From: Paracoccaceae bacterium
GTDB taxonomy: Bacteria > Pseudomonadota > Alphaproteobacteria > Rhodobacterales > Rhodobacteraceae
NCBI GenBank assembly: GCA_027489355.1
Contig: JAIXZY010000012.1
Span: 1-64,000, forward strand
DNA length: 64,000 nucleotides
Direction of reading: 5' to 3'
Under the pieces are notes generated by a model. The model was not told the DNA's origin, made no database searches, and saw only the letters and a program-made list of their open reading frames with translations. Positions 25,427 to 32,768 of the stretch are shown one piece after another; position 1 is the stretch's first letter; each line of letters opens with the position of its first letter. The position numbers and the translations under genes are program-made.

Positions 25427-26983
25427 TCAGCCCCGCCGCTCCAGGATCATCAGCTCCAACGCCGTGCGCCGCGCCACGCCTTCCAGCCCGGCCAGACGCA
25501 ACAGCGACAGCCCTTCGGTCACGCCGCGCAGATCGCCCTGAACCCCCCGCGCGATGTTGTCGATGGCGGTGATGATCGCCTCGCCCTTCCGGTTGCCGTC
25601 CAGAAGCGCCTTGGCCTCGGTCGATGGCGCGGGCGCCCGGAACGCGGTCGAGATCGCCCGGCCGAGGCTGTCAGGCGGTACCACGCCCTTCGCATCGCCC
25701 ACCGCCAGCGCCACCAGGAAGGCATCCTCGGCACTCGCGGGCTTGTGCTGCTTTGCCACCGCCTCGGCCTGCGGCGACAGAAGCCCGACCCGGAACGCAA
25801 TCGCCGCCGCCTCGCCGGTCAGCGGTATGTCCTGCAGCGCCTTGCCGAAGAGCGTTGCGAACGGCACCTCCAGCTCCACCTCCTGCATCGTCGCCCAGAC
25901 CGGCGGCAGCGTCGCCGCCACGCGGGTCCCGTCCCCCGCGCTGAGTGCCGCCTCGAAGTCCTGAAACGCCGCAACCCGGTCCCAGACCCCGCCCGAGGCC
26001 GCCGGGTCGCGTTCGGTGTAAAGCCCCAGGATCACGTTCGGCGGAATGGTCCCGGCCCGCGTCAGCCGCTCCGCCGCTTCGATCCGCGCCTTCCAGCCTG
26101 ACCGCGGCCCAAGCTCGGCATAGGAAAAGGCCAGCGGCAGGCCCTCGGTCGGCAGGGGCTCGCCGATGGCGGCATAGATCATCCAGTCCAGCGGCGTGAC
26201 CGGATTCGGGGCAGGGGGGACCGGCTCGCCCTCGTAAAGATCGGGGTCCAGGAAACGCGACAGCAGCGCCTCCTGGTCCGCCGTGATCTGGTTCAGCGCG
26301 CGCGAGGTCCGGATCGTCAGCGCCGCCGTATCCCAGTCGCCCGACCGCGCCAGGCAGAAGATCCGCGCAGGCACCGTGGGTGCCAGGTGCGGGGCGTCCG
26401 ACATGGACTGGCAAGCCCGATCCTCGGCCCCGGTCAGCAGAGCCACGTCGAAGGCCCGGCGGAACAGGTCAGGCGTCGTTGCCCCCGCCGCGTCGATCAG
26501 GGCCGCCGCCTGTTCCAGCGCCCCCATCGACAGAAGCTTGTCGATCCGCACCTGCAACAGCTCGCCCCGCCCCCCGGCATCGACGGGCGCCTCGATCTCG
26601 GCCAGAAGGATCGTCAGGAACAGCTGGCGCAGCGCCGGCAGGTCGTCATCCGGGTGCGTCACCAGACGCTCGGCCACCTCGCGCGTCAGGCCCGCGCCCC
26701 AAAGATCGTGCGGAAAGCCCGACACGGCGGGCGCGATCAGCCCCACCCCGTCCGGCGACGGCCCGTCCAGCGCCGAAGTCGTGACCGCCGCGGGCAGCGC
26801 GGCCCCGGCTTCTGTCACCGGCGGCTCGTTAATGGCGGTCGCCGGTGCTGCGCCTGCAGCCGCGGGTGTTGCCACGGATTGCGACAGCCAGTCGATCGCG
26901 GAAAGCGGCCCGCCCGCATCCTGGCCCGCCGCCGGATGCCCCAGCATCAGAAGTGACAGAAGCCCGGCGCTACTGATCCGCAT
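25427..26983 (-). CDS. Secreted helical-repeat protein of unknown function
   Basis: 518 aa. The N-terminal signal peptide (SSAGLLSLLMLGHPAAG, cleavage near AGQ) is followed by an A/P/T-rich linker of about 70 residues and then about 400 residues of helical, alanine-rich, TPR-like sequence (for example LEQAAALIDAAGATTPDLFR and SGDWDTAALTIRTSRALNQI). I do not recognise a named family. Proteins like this recur next to xerD and aroK in related genomes. The start ATG lies inside the upstream 45-aa membrane gene (14-nt overlap), so the two are probably co-translated and may work together at the inner membrane or periplasm (inference). Confidence 0.82.
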   Translation of the reverse strand: MRISSAGLLSLLMLGHPAAGQDAGGPLSAIDWLSQSVATPAAAGAAPATAINEPPVTEAGAALPAAVTTSALDGPSPDGVGLIAPAVSGFPHDLWGAGLTREVAERLVTHPDDDLPALRQLFLTILLAEIEAPVDAGGRGELLQVRIDKLLSMGALEQAAALIDAAGATTPDLFRRAFDVALLTGAEDRACQSMSDAPHLAPTVPARIFCLARSGDWDTAALTIRTSRALNQITADQEALLSRFLDPDLYEGEPVPPAPNPVTPLDWMIYAAIGEPLPTEGLPLAFSYAELGPRSGWKARIEAAERLTRAGTIPPNVILGLYTERDPAASGGVWDRVAAFQDFEAALSAGDGTRVAATLPPVWATMQEVELEVPFATLFGKALQDIPLTGEAAAIAFRVGLLSPQAEAVAKQHKPASAEDAFLVALAVGDAKGVVPPDSLGRAISTAFRAPAPSTEAKALLDGNRKGEAIITAIDNIARGVQGDLRGVTEGLSLLRLAGLEGVARRTALELMILERRG

Positions 26984-27107
26984 TCAACACCACAGGCTTC
27001 TTCACTTCGCCCTGACTGGGGGTCAGATCACCCAGATAGGCATAGCCCGTCAAGCCGATGAAGCCCAAAATCACCAGCACCACCAACGCCTTGATGATCC
27101 GACCCAT
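26970..27107 (-). CDS. 45-aa single-span membrane microprotein
   Basis: Short gene missed by length cut-offs. The protein has a single hydrophobic segment (residues about 4-27, IIKALVVLVILGFIGLTGYA) after MGR and a short polar tail beginning YLGDLTPSQGEVKKPV. AGGAAGG stands 8 nt before the ATG at 27107. The stop codon lies 14 nt inside the next gene, ATGCGGATCAGTAG being shared, so translation of the secreted helical protein is coupled to it. Family unknown, but the arrangement beside xerD and aroK looks conserved. Likely N-in or N-out bitopic protein in the inner membrane. Confidence 0.8.
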   Translation of the reverse strand: MGRIIKALVVLVILGFIGLTGYAYLGDLTPSQGEVKKPVVLNADQ

Positions 27108-27300
27108 CGCCTAGCCCTTCCTCGACCGTCCCGGACGGCTTGATCCGCCCGGCTATTGTTGCTGCGCGCGACCGGATAAGCCCCCGGCGCGGCAGATGCC
27201 ATTGCAAATCTATATAGCATTCGGGAAGACTTCACGCCATTGAGGGGGAAAGATTTCCCGTCGGCAAGTCCTTGCCAGCGGGGTTGCCGGATGGTGTGGC

Positions 27301-27840
27301 ATGGCAAGATTGGTCAAGACGGTGGTCCTTGTGGGCATGATGGGCGCGGGCAAGACCGCGGTCGGCACCGCGCTGGCCCGCCAGCTTGGGGTCGCCTTCC
27401 AGGATTCCGACGAAGAGATCGTCCGCGCCGCCAACCGCACCATCGCCGAGATCTTCGAACGCGACGGCGAACCCTTCTTCCGCGCCCGCGAGACCGAGGT
27501 GATCGGCCGCCTCCTGCGCGGGACGCCTTGCGTGCTGTCGACCGGGGGCGGGGCCTTCCTGTCCGAGACGAATCGCGCCTTGATCCACGACGTCGGCGTC
27601 TCGGTCTGGCTGAAGGCGGACCTCGACCTGCTGTGGCAGCGCGTCCGCCACAAGACGACCCGGCCCCTCCTGCGCACCCCGAACCCGCGCGAGACGCTGC
27701 GCGAGCTTTACGAGGCCCGCCAGCCGCTTTATGCGAAGGCCGACATCGTGGTGGAAAGCGCCGCCGAACGAAGCGTCGAGGACATGGCCTCGCGCGTGAT
27801 CGAGGCGCTGAAGGCACGGCCGGACGTGCTGGAGGTGTGA
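27301..27840 (+). CDS. aroK: Shikimate kinase
   Basis: 179 aa. Phosphorylates shikimate at O3 with ATP in aromatic amino acid synthesis. Walker A is GMMGAGKT (residues 12-19), the shikimate-binding DSDEEI motif follows, then FRARETEV with the conserved Arg and the TGGGAFL motif; the LID arginine is in KTTRPLLR. Start ATG 27301 is 193 bp from the divergent 45-aa gene, a region containing an AT-rich TATATA stretch that could be a promoter. The stop overlaps the possible upstream GTG of aroB. The pair aroK-aroB is standard. Confidence 0.95.
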   Translation: MARLVKTVVLVGMMGAGKTAVGTALARQLGVAFQDSDEEIVRAANRTIAEIFERDGEPFFRARETEVIGRLLRGTPCVLSTGGGAFLSETNRALIHDVGVSVWLKADLDLLWQRVRHKTTRPLLRTPNPRETLRELYEARQPLYAKADIVVESAAERSVEDMASRVIEALKARPDVLEV

Positions 27841-27842
27841 TC

Positions 27843-28946
27843 TTGAATACGGTTGCGGTTGATCTGGGCGAACGCTCCTACCAGGTGCGGATCGGCCAGG
27901 GCCTTCTGGCCCGCGCGGGGGCGGAAATCGCGCCGCTTCTCCGCCGCAAGCGCGTGGCGATCGTGACCGAGGAAACCGTCGCGGCCCTGCACCTGCCCGC
28001 GCTGAAAGCCGCACTTGAGGCCGAAGGCATCGCCTCGACCGCTCTGGCCCTGCCTCCGGGCGAGGGGACGAAGAACTGGGAAAACCTGGCCCGCTGCACG
28101 GAATGGCTGCTGGAACAGAAGGTGGAACGCAAGGACGTGGTGATCGCCCTTGGCGGGGGCGTCATCGGCGACCTCGTGGGCTTTTCCGCCGCCATCCTGC
28201 GCCGGGGCGTCCGTTTCGTGCAGCTTCCCACCTCGCTTCTGGCGCAGGTCGACAGCTCGGTCGGGGGCAAGACCGGGATCAACACCGCGCAGGGCAAGAA
28301 CCTTGTCGGCGCCTTCCACCAGCCAAGCCTGGTGCTGGCCGACATCGACGTCCTCGACACCCTGACTGACCGCGACTTCCTGTCAGGTTACGGCGAAGTG
28401 GTGAAATACGGCCTTCTGGGCGATGCCGCCTTCTTCGACTGGCTGGAGGCGGATGGCCCGGCGCTTCGGGGCGGAAACAAGTCAGCCCGCCTGCGCGCCG
28501 TGACCCGGTCGGTCGAGATGAAGGCCGGGATCGTCAGCCGCGACGAGACGGAAGAGGGCGAACGCGCGCTCCTCAACCTCGGCCACACCTTCTGCCACGC
28601 GCTGGAGAAAGCCACCGGCTATTCCGACCGCCTCCTCCACGGCGAAGGGGTCGCCATCGGCTGCGCGCTCGCGTTCGAGCTGTCGTCACGCCTTGGCCTT
28701 TGCAGCCAGGAAGAACCTTCCCGCGTCCGCGCGCATCTGAAGGCGATGGGCATGAAGACCGACATCCGCGACATCCCGGGCGATCTGCCGGGGGCCGAGG
28801 CGCTGATCGCGCTGATGGGGCAGGACAAGAAGGTGGTGGACGGCAAACTGCGCTTCATCCTGGCCCGCGGGATCGGTCAGGCCTTCGTGGCCGACGACGT
28901 GCCGGGGGACAAGGTCCGCGCCGTGCTGGACGCGGCGCTGCTCTAG
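27843..28946 (+). CDS. aroB: 3-dehydroquinate synthase
   Basis: 367 aa. Converts DAHP to 3-dehydroquinate using NAD and zinc. Motifs include LPPGEGTKNWEN, IALGGGVIGDLVGF (NAD loop), LPTSLLAQVDSSVGGKTGIN, the zinc ligand Glu in GYGEVVKYG and His pair in NLGHTFCHALE and HGEGVAIGC. The start is TTG at 27843, because GGAGG at 27831-27835 is 7 nt before it, the ideal distance; a GTG at 27837, overlapping the aroK stop, would have the ribosome site almost touching it. The 3' end shares CTAG with the stop of the convergent lipoprotein gene. Confidence 0.93.
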   Translation: MNTVAVDLGERSYQVRIGQGLLARAGAEIAPLLRRKRVAIVTEETVAALHLPALKAALEAEGIASTALALPPGEGTKNWENLARCTEWLLEQKVERKDVVIALGGGVIGDLVGFSAAILRRGVRFVQLPTSLLAQVDSSVGGKTGINTAQGKNLVGAFHQPSLVLADIDVLDTLTDRDFLSGYGEVVKYGLLGDAAFFDWLEADGPALRGGNKSARLRAVTRSVEMKAGIVSRDETEEGERALLNLGHTFCHALEKATGYSDRLLHGEGVAIGCALAFELSSRLGLCSQEEPSRVRAHLKAMGMKTDIRDIPGDLPGAEALIALMGQDKKVVDGKLRFILARGIGQAFVADDVPGDKVRAVLDAALL

Positions 28947-29407
28947 AACAAAAGCTTGTAGACGTTGCCGTTGGTGTCCGACGCCTGGCCCGTGCCGCTT
29001 GCCGTGCCGGATCCTACGACGAACGTCCCCTGCACCCGCGTGCCATCGGCGCAGACGGCATAGATCTCGCCGTTGTTCACGCCTGCGACCGTGGCGATCT
29101 CGCGGCCAACTTCGCCGCCGGTCTTCTTCCAGGTCAGCGACATGCCCTTCTTGTTCGACACCGTCCGCGGCGTCAGCGACGACCAGGTGCCCGAGCATTT
29201 GCCGCGCTCCGGAAGGCGGAAGGTCAGGTTGCCAGAGGTGCCGCCGGTATTCGTCGCCGTGGCCTGGATCACCAGCGTCGGGTCCGAATCCGCGATCTCG
29301 CCCTGCAGCGGATACAGTTGCATCCGGCTGTTGCCCCCCGCGCAGGCGGCAAGCGGCAGGATCAGGCCAAGGACCAGCAGGCGGGAACGGGACATCTCGG
29401 CAGTCAT
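28943..29407 (-). CDS. Putative outer-membrane lipoprotein
   Basis: 154 aa with a lipoprotein signal: hydrophobic core LLVLGLILPLAAC, with Cys as the lipidated residue and Ala-Gly-Gly following. The mature part contains short threonine/glycine-rich beta-like stretches (NTGGTSGNLTFRLPERGKCS; VAGVNNGEIYAVCADGTRVQ) and ends in NVYKLLF. No family recognised. ATG at 29407 is the preferred start; a nearer ATG (29395) is possible. Its stop overlaps the aroB stop by 4 nt. The upstream 150 bp to the peroxidase stop holds no gene. Confidence 0.75.
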   Translation of the reverse strand: MTAEMSRSRLLVLGLILPLAACAGGNSRMQLYPLQGEIADSDPTLVIQATATNTGGTSGNLTFRLPERGKCSGTWSSLTPRTVSNKKGMSLTWKKTGGEVGREIATVAGVNNGEIYAVCADGTRVQGTFVVGSGTASGTGQASDTNGNVYKLLF

Positions 29408-29557
29408 CGGCGCGCTGAACTCCGCTTCAAGCAGGACCGGCCGCGGGGCGCATGGGCCCGCGCGCCCGGCGGCGTCTATGCGGTGATTTTGCCGCGCTGT
29501 CCAGTCCCGCCATGCTTGCGGCACCCGCCGAACACCGGGACGTGAGGACGCCGTGCC

Positions 29558-31201
29558 TCAGTCCGCGCCGGGAATGGCCGTGTCGCGCACGGCGAATGTC
29601 AGGAACTTGCGCAGGGTGGTCAGGTTGCCCGCCCCGTTTGTGCGGAGGGGGCTTTGCCGGGGGTGCCAGCGACCGCGGCCATGGGTCAGCACCGAGGCCG
29701 GGTTCAGCCGCAACAGCCCGACGATGGTCTCGGCGATGATATGGCTCGCAGTCGGGCCGATGCGCTGGCCCGTTTCGCAGGCCCGCGCCTCGCACAGGAC
29801 GTAAAGCCAGGCAGGCGTCTCCTCCAGAAGGCCAGCCGCTTCCGCCGGACCCTGCAGACCCGGCGGCAGGGCGGCGCGGATTTCGTCGGGGGTCAGAGGG
29901 GCAAGGCCATAGGCCTTCGCCAGCCGCTGCCCGAACGGGATCCGACGGTGATAGCTGCGCATCAGGTTGCGAAACAGGATCGACCCATGCACCGCCACCC
30001 GCGAATCCCCGACGAGGTTCAGCATGTCCCGCGCAAAGACCATGTCGATCTGCTCCGCCCCGCCAAGTCCCGGACGCAGCGCCGACCCCCTGCGCACCGG
30101 GCTCCGGGTCATCCGGTCCCAGTCGATCACCCAATGGTCAGGCAGGGCCAGCGTCTCGGCCGCGCTCGTCTGCATGTTCTGGTGCGAGGTGAACTCGAAC
30201 AGCTCTTCCAGTGTCGCTCCCCGGTCGCGGATCTTCCCGCCCACCCCGAAATTGGCGTTGAAGTCATAGGCTGCCCCGACCATCGAATGTCCGAAGCGGA
30301 AAGCGGCCGTGGTGAATTCCAGCGGCACTTCCCCCGGCACGGTCAGCCGTGAGGGAAAGTCCGTCAGCGGTTGCACCAGGACCGATGGCGACAGAAGCTT
30401 CGGCAGGAAGTCGTGCAGGATCAGCCAGTGATAGTGCAGCGTGACCAGCTGCCGCGCTGCCCGGAAACACGTGGCCGGGTCGGAATGCTGCGGCTCTAGC
30501 ACCGCCACCGCCTTGTTGTGAAACAGCATCAAGGCCAGGTGCAACTGGCTGACGATCAGGTTCTCGTCATTGCGCCGGTCTGCGATCAGCGCCTTGCCCT
30601 CTCCGCGCGGAATGTCCCGCGCGCCGCGGGCGTGATGCACCCTTGCCGGGTCGATGTTGCGGTCGGTGAAATGCCGGTCCGTCTCGCGCCGGGTCAGGCC
30701 CAGGCGGAACCGCTTGCCGTCGGGTTCATAAAGCGCCCGGATCTCCGGCTCGGCGCTGTCGGGACCCTCGCCGTAAAGGCTGTGCAGCGCCATCGGCTCG
30801 GGGTGTTCGTTGGCGAAATGCGCCAGGATCGTCGCCCGGTCTGCCCGCCGTGTCCGGTCCAGTCCCGGAGGGTCCACCGTCCCGATCACCCCCAGCGGCA
30901 CCGGCGCTGTCGCGCGCACCACATCTCCGACCGGGGCCGAGATGTCGTGGTTCACGAACTGCCCGAAATAGGTATAGGCCGCCGACAGCCGCATCTGCAG
31001 CACCGGCAACCCCGTCAGGGGCGCGCGCGACGCGATTTCGAACGCCTTCAGCCGCTCGCAGGTCTGGGCCGGAGTCGTCCCGGCAAAACAGCCCGCGGCC
31101 TCGTCATCGGCAAGGTCGGGGAATAGGTAGGTATAGCGCGACTGCCCCCGCGCCGTGGCAGGTCGGTCCATCAGGTAATGCGTGCCGGAAATCGCGGGCA
31201 T
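29558..31201 (-). CDS. Animal-type haem peroxidase family protein
   Basis: 547 aa. Animal haem peroxidase (peroxidase-cyclooxygenase superfamily) landmarks are clear: distal histidine in FGQFVNHD (His85) with adjacent Asp, the conserved RRNDENLIVSQLHLALMLFH block, and proximal histidine in FRFGHSMVGAAYDF (His305), followed by HN-type haem contacts. No signal peptide or type I secretion repeats, so it is probably cytoplasmic, unlike many bacterial relatives. It begins 6 bp after the YcaO stop, with GAGG spaced 5 nt before the ATG, so the two are almost certainly one transcript and coupled. A role as the oxidising partner of YcaO is inference; simple antioxidant or defence peroxidase is the alternative. 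Confidence 0.87.
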   Translation of the reverse strand: MPAISGTHYLMDRPATARGQSRYTYLFPDLADDEAAGCFAGTTPAQTCERLKAFEIASRAPLTGLPVLQMRLSAAYTYFGQFVNHDISAPVGDVVRATAPVPLGVIGTVDPPGLDRTRRADRATILAHFANEHPEPMALHSLYGEGPDSAEPEIRALYEPDGKRFRLGLTRRETDRHFTDRNIDPARVHHARGARDIPRGEGKALIADRRNDENLIVSQLHLALMLFHNKAVAVLEPQHSDPATCFRAARQLVTLHYHWLILHDFLPKLLSPSVLVQPLTDFPSRLTVPGEVPLEFTTAAFRFGHSMVGAAYDFNANFGVGGKIRDRGATLEELFEFTSHQNMQTSAAETLALPDHWVIDWDRMTRSPVRRGSALRPGLGGAEQIDMVFARDMLNLVGDSRVAVHGSILFRNLMRSYHRRIPFGQRLAKAYGLAPLTPDEIRAALPPGLQGPAEAAGLLEETPAWLYVLCEARACETGQRIGPTASHIIAETIVGLLRLNPASVLTHGRGRWHPRQSPLRTNGAGNLTTLRKFLTFAVRDTAIPGAD

Positions 31202-31207
31202 CTGGCC

Positions 31208-32263
31208 TCAATAGGGTTCGGGCAGGGTCAGTCTGCCCCCGGGACAAAGCCGCCGGAAGCGTTCGGTCCCGATCCGCCCCCGCATCGCGCACAGGCCCGG
31301 CACCAGGACGCGAAGACTGGACAAGGGGTCCCCCGGCAGCGTCAGGTCAACCGCCAGGGCAGGGTGCCCCAGCGCCGCCAGCCGGTCCAGCAGCGCCTGC
31401 CACCCGATCGGCGCGACCGGGTCCCGCAGCGGACCGGCCCGGAACTGCGGCTGCTCCAGGGTGGAGGCCCGGGCAATCCACTCCCCCGCCTCCAGGTCCC
31501 CGGCCTGCCGCGCAAGGTCCATCCCGACCTCGGTCTGCACCATCTCGGTCACCGCCGCGAGCGCCGCTTCGGCCAGAAGCGGACGCGCCGCCGCCCCCAT
31601 CGCCACGTGACGCCCGTCCACCCCCGAGGAGACGGCCGCCACCACCGGCAGGCCGATGTCCGTGGTCAGGTCCAGAAGCCGCGTCCGCCGCGCCCGCTGG
31701 TCCAGCCACCAGAACAGCCGTGGCTGCAGCGGGTCGATCACCTCCACCGCCAATGCCGCAGCCTGCCGCCCGCCATGCCACCACAGCGCAAGCGCATCCC
31801 GCTCCACGCATTCCCACAGCGCCGTCGTCAGTGCCGTCTCGCGGTCTGGTCCCGCCGCGCACCCGGTCGAGTTCGCGTCCATCCGCAGAGGCTCGCCCAG
31901 CACTGCCGCGCAGTCGAGGTAGACCTCCTGCGCCAGGACCGGCACGCTGGCCCCGCTCCGAAGATCCTCGGCCCGGCAGACCGCCATGCCGTCCTGCCGG
32001 GGCAGGCCCGCCAGCCCGGCGTGCCGCTGCGCGAGGCTGGCGCGCAGCTCCAGCGCCTCGGCCCCGGCGGCCAGCCTCGCCTGCTGCGGCGTCAGCCCCC
32101 GGCCCGCCGGCAACCGCGGCTTCAGCCCGGTGACACCCTCCTCGACAGGCACTGCCACAGCCAGGAACAAGGGCGCCTCGGGCGCCTCCAGCGGCATGAC
32201 CTCGAAATCCGGCGCCAGCGCCGCCTCCACCCGTGCTATGATCTCTGCGAGGTTCCGCCTCAT
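31208..32263 (-). CDS. YcaO-domain protein (ATP-dependent cyclodehydratase/thioamidation-type)
   Basis: 351-aa YcaO protein. YcaO enzymes phosphorylate peptide or protein backbone amides with ATP to make azolines, thioamides or amidines. The ATP/Mg site is visible: ANSTGCAAG (Ser132) and the helix ALWECVERDAL with Glu151, Glu154 and Arg155, then the conserved RVLVPGL strand. It ends LPEPY, only partly like the proline-rich tail of azoline-forming YcaOs. No TfuA, E1-like or flavin dehydrogenase gene lies nearby, so chemistry is not assigned. ATG at 32263 is chosen over 32326 because the first family-like helix (LAEIIARVEAAL) begins there. It leads the haem peroxidase gene by 6 bp. Confidence 0.87.
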   Translation of the reverse strand: MRRNLAEIIARVEAALAPDFEVMPLEAPEAPLFLAVAVPVEEGVTGLKPRLPAGRGLTPQQARLAAGAEALELRASLAQRHAGLAGLPRQDGMAVCRAEDLRSGASVPVLAQEVYLDCAAVLGEPLRMDANSTGCAAGPDRETALTTALWECVERDALALWWHGGRQAAALAVEVIDPLQPRLFWWLDQRARRTRLLDLTTDIGLPVVAAVSSGVDGRHVAMGAAARPLLAEAALAAVTEMVQTEVGMDLARQAGDLEAGEWIARASTLEQPQFRAGPLRDPVAPIGWQALLDRLAALGHPALAVDLTLPGDPLSSLRVLVPGLCAMRGRIGTERFRRLCPGGRLTLPEPY

Positions 32264-32387
32264 GCCGCCATTGGAGGCGCGATGCCGCCGCCGATCAAGG
32301 CCCGAGGCGGCGCCGGGACCGGGCATTTCACGTTGCCATCACGCAGGCGCGCCAGACTGCCGGCAAAGGGACGCAGAGGGACAGGGA

Positions 32388-32768
32388 ATGGTAGGGTTCT
32401 TCAGATTGAAAAGCGATGCGCTTGCCGACCAGGCCGCCACGGGCGAGGCGATCATGCGGGTCAGCAAGAGCGTCTTCAAGGACAGCCCGACGTCGGAGTG
32501 GAAGAAGTTCAACGACGACACCCGCGGCTGGCTGCACGCCAACGGCTACCGCTACGACGGCCCCGGTGCCGGTCCGAACGGCGAGATCCCGGACGATGTC
32601 GAGATCGTTCCGGTTTACGACACGCCGAACCGGATGCATGTCCGCATCCCCTGGTCCGGCATCCTGAAGTCCCCGCCGGTGGTCGAGGACGAACCGAACT
32701 ACGGTGCCTCGAAGGACGTGCGCTTCAAGGTGCTCCTCGCGCGCTACTTCATGCGTCACTGCCGCTAG
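32388..32768 (+). CDS. 126-aa conserved-looking protein, divergent from ycaO
   Basis: Not recognised. 126 aa, soluble, no signal peptide. An N-terminal helix (DQAATGEAIMRVSKSVF) precedes SEWKKFNDDTRGWLHANGYR, an acidic/proline-rich middle (GAGPNGEIPDDVEIVPVYD) and a C-terminal part ending KVLLARYFMRHCR with a penultimate cysteine. Codon use matches neighbours. ATG at 32388 has GAGGGACAGGGA before it. It lies 124 bp divergent from ycaO and its stop shares CTAG with the SARP gene, so it is boxed between the two. As a small neighbour of a YcaO gene it is a candidate substrate or partner; this is only a positional inference, and its length and composition are unlike typical precursor peptides. 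Confidence 0.72.
   Translation: MVGFFRLKSDALADQAATGEAIMRVSKSVFKDSPTSEWKKFNDDTRGWLHANGYRYDGPGAGPNGEIPDDVEIVPVYDTPNRMHVRIPWSGILKSPPVVEDEPNYGASKDVRFKVLLARYFMRHCR

Noticed and set aside
32388-32768. Classical RiPP precursor with leader and core
   Set aside because: At 126 aa with a folded-looking core and only a single terminal cysteine it lacks a leader/core split; kept only as a candidate partner or substrate.
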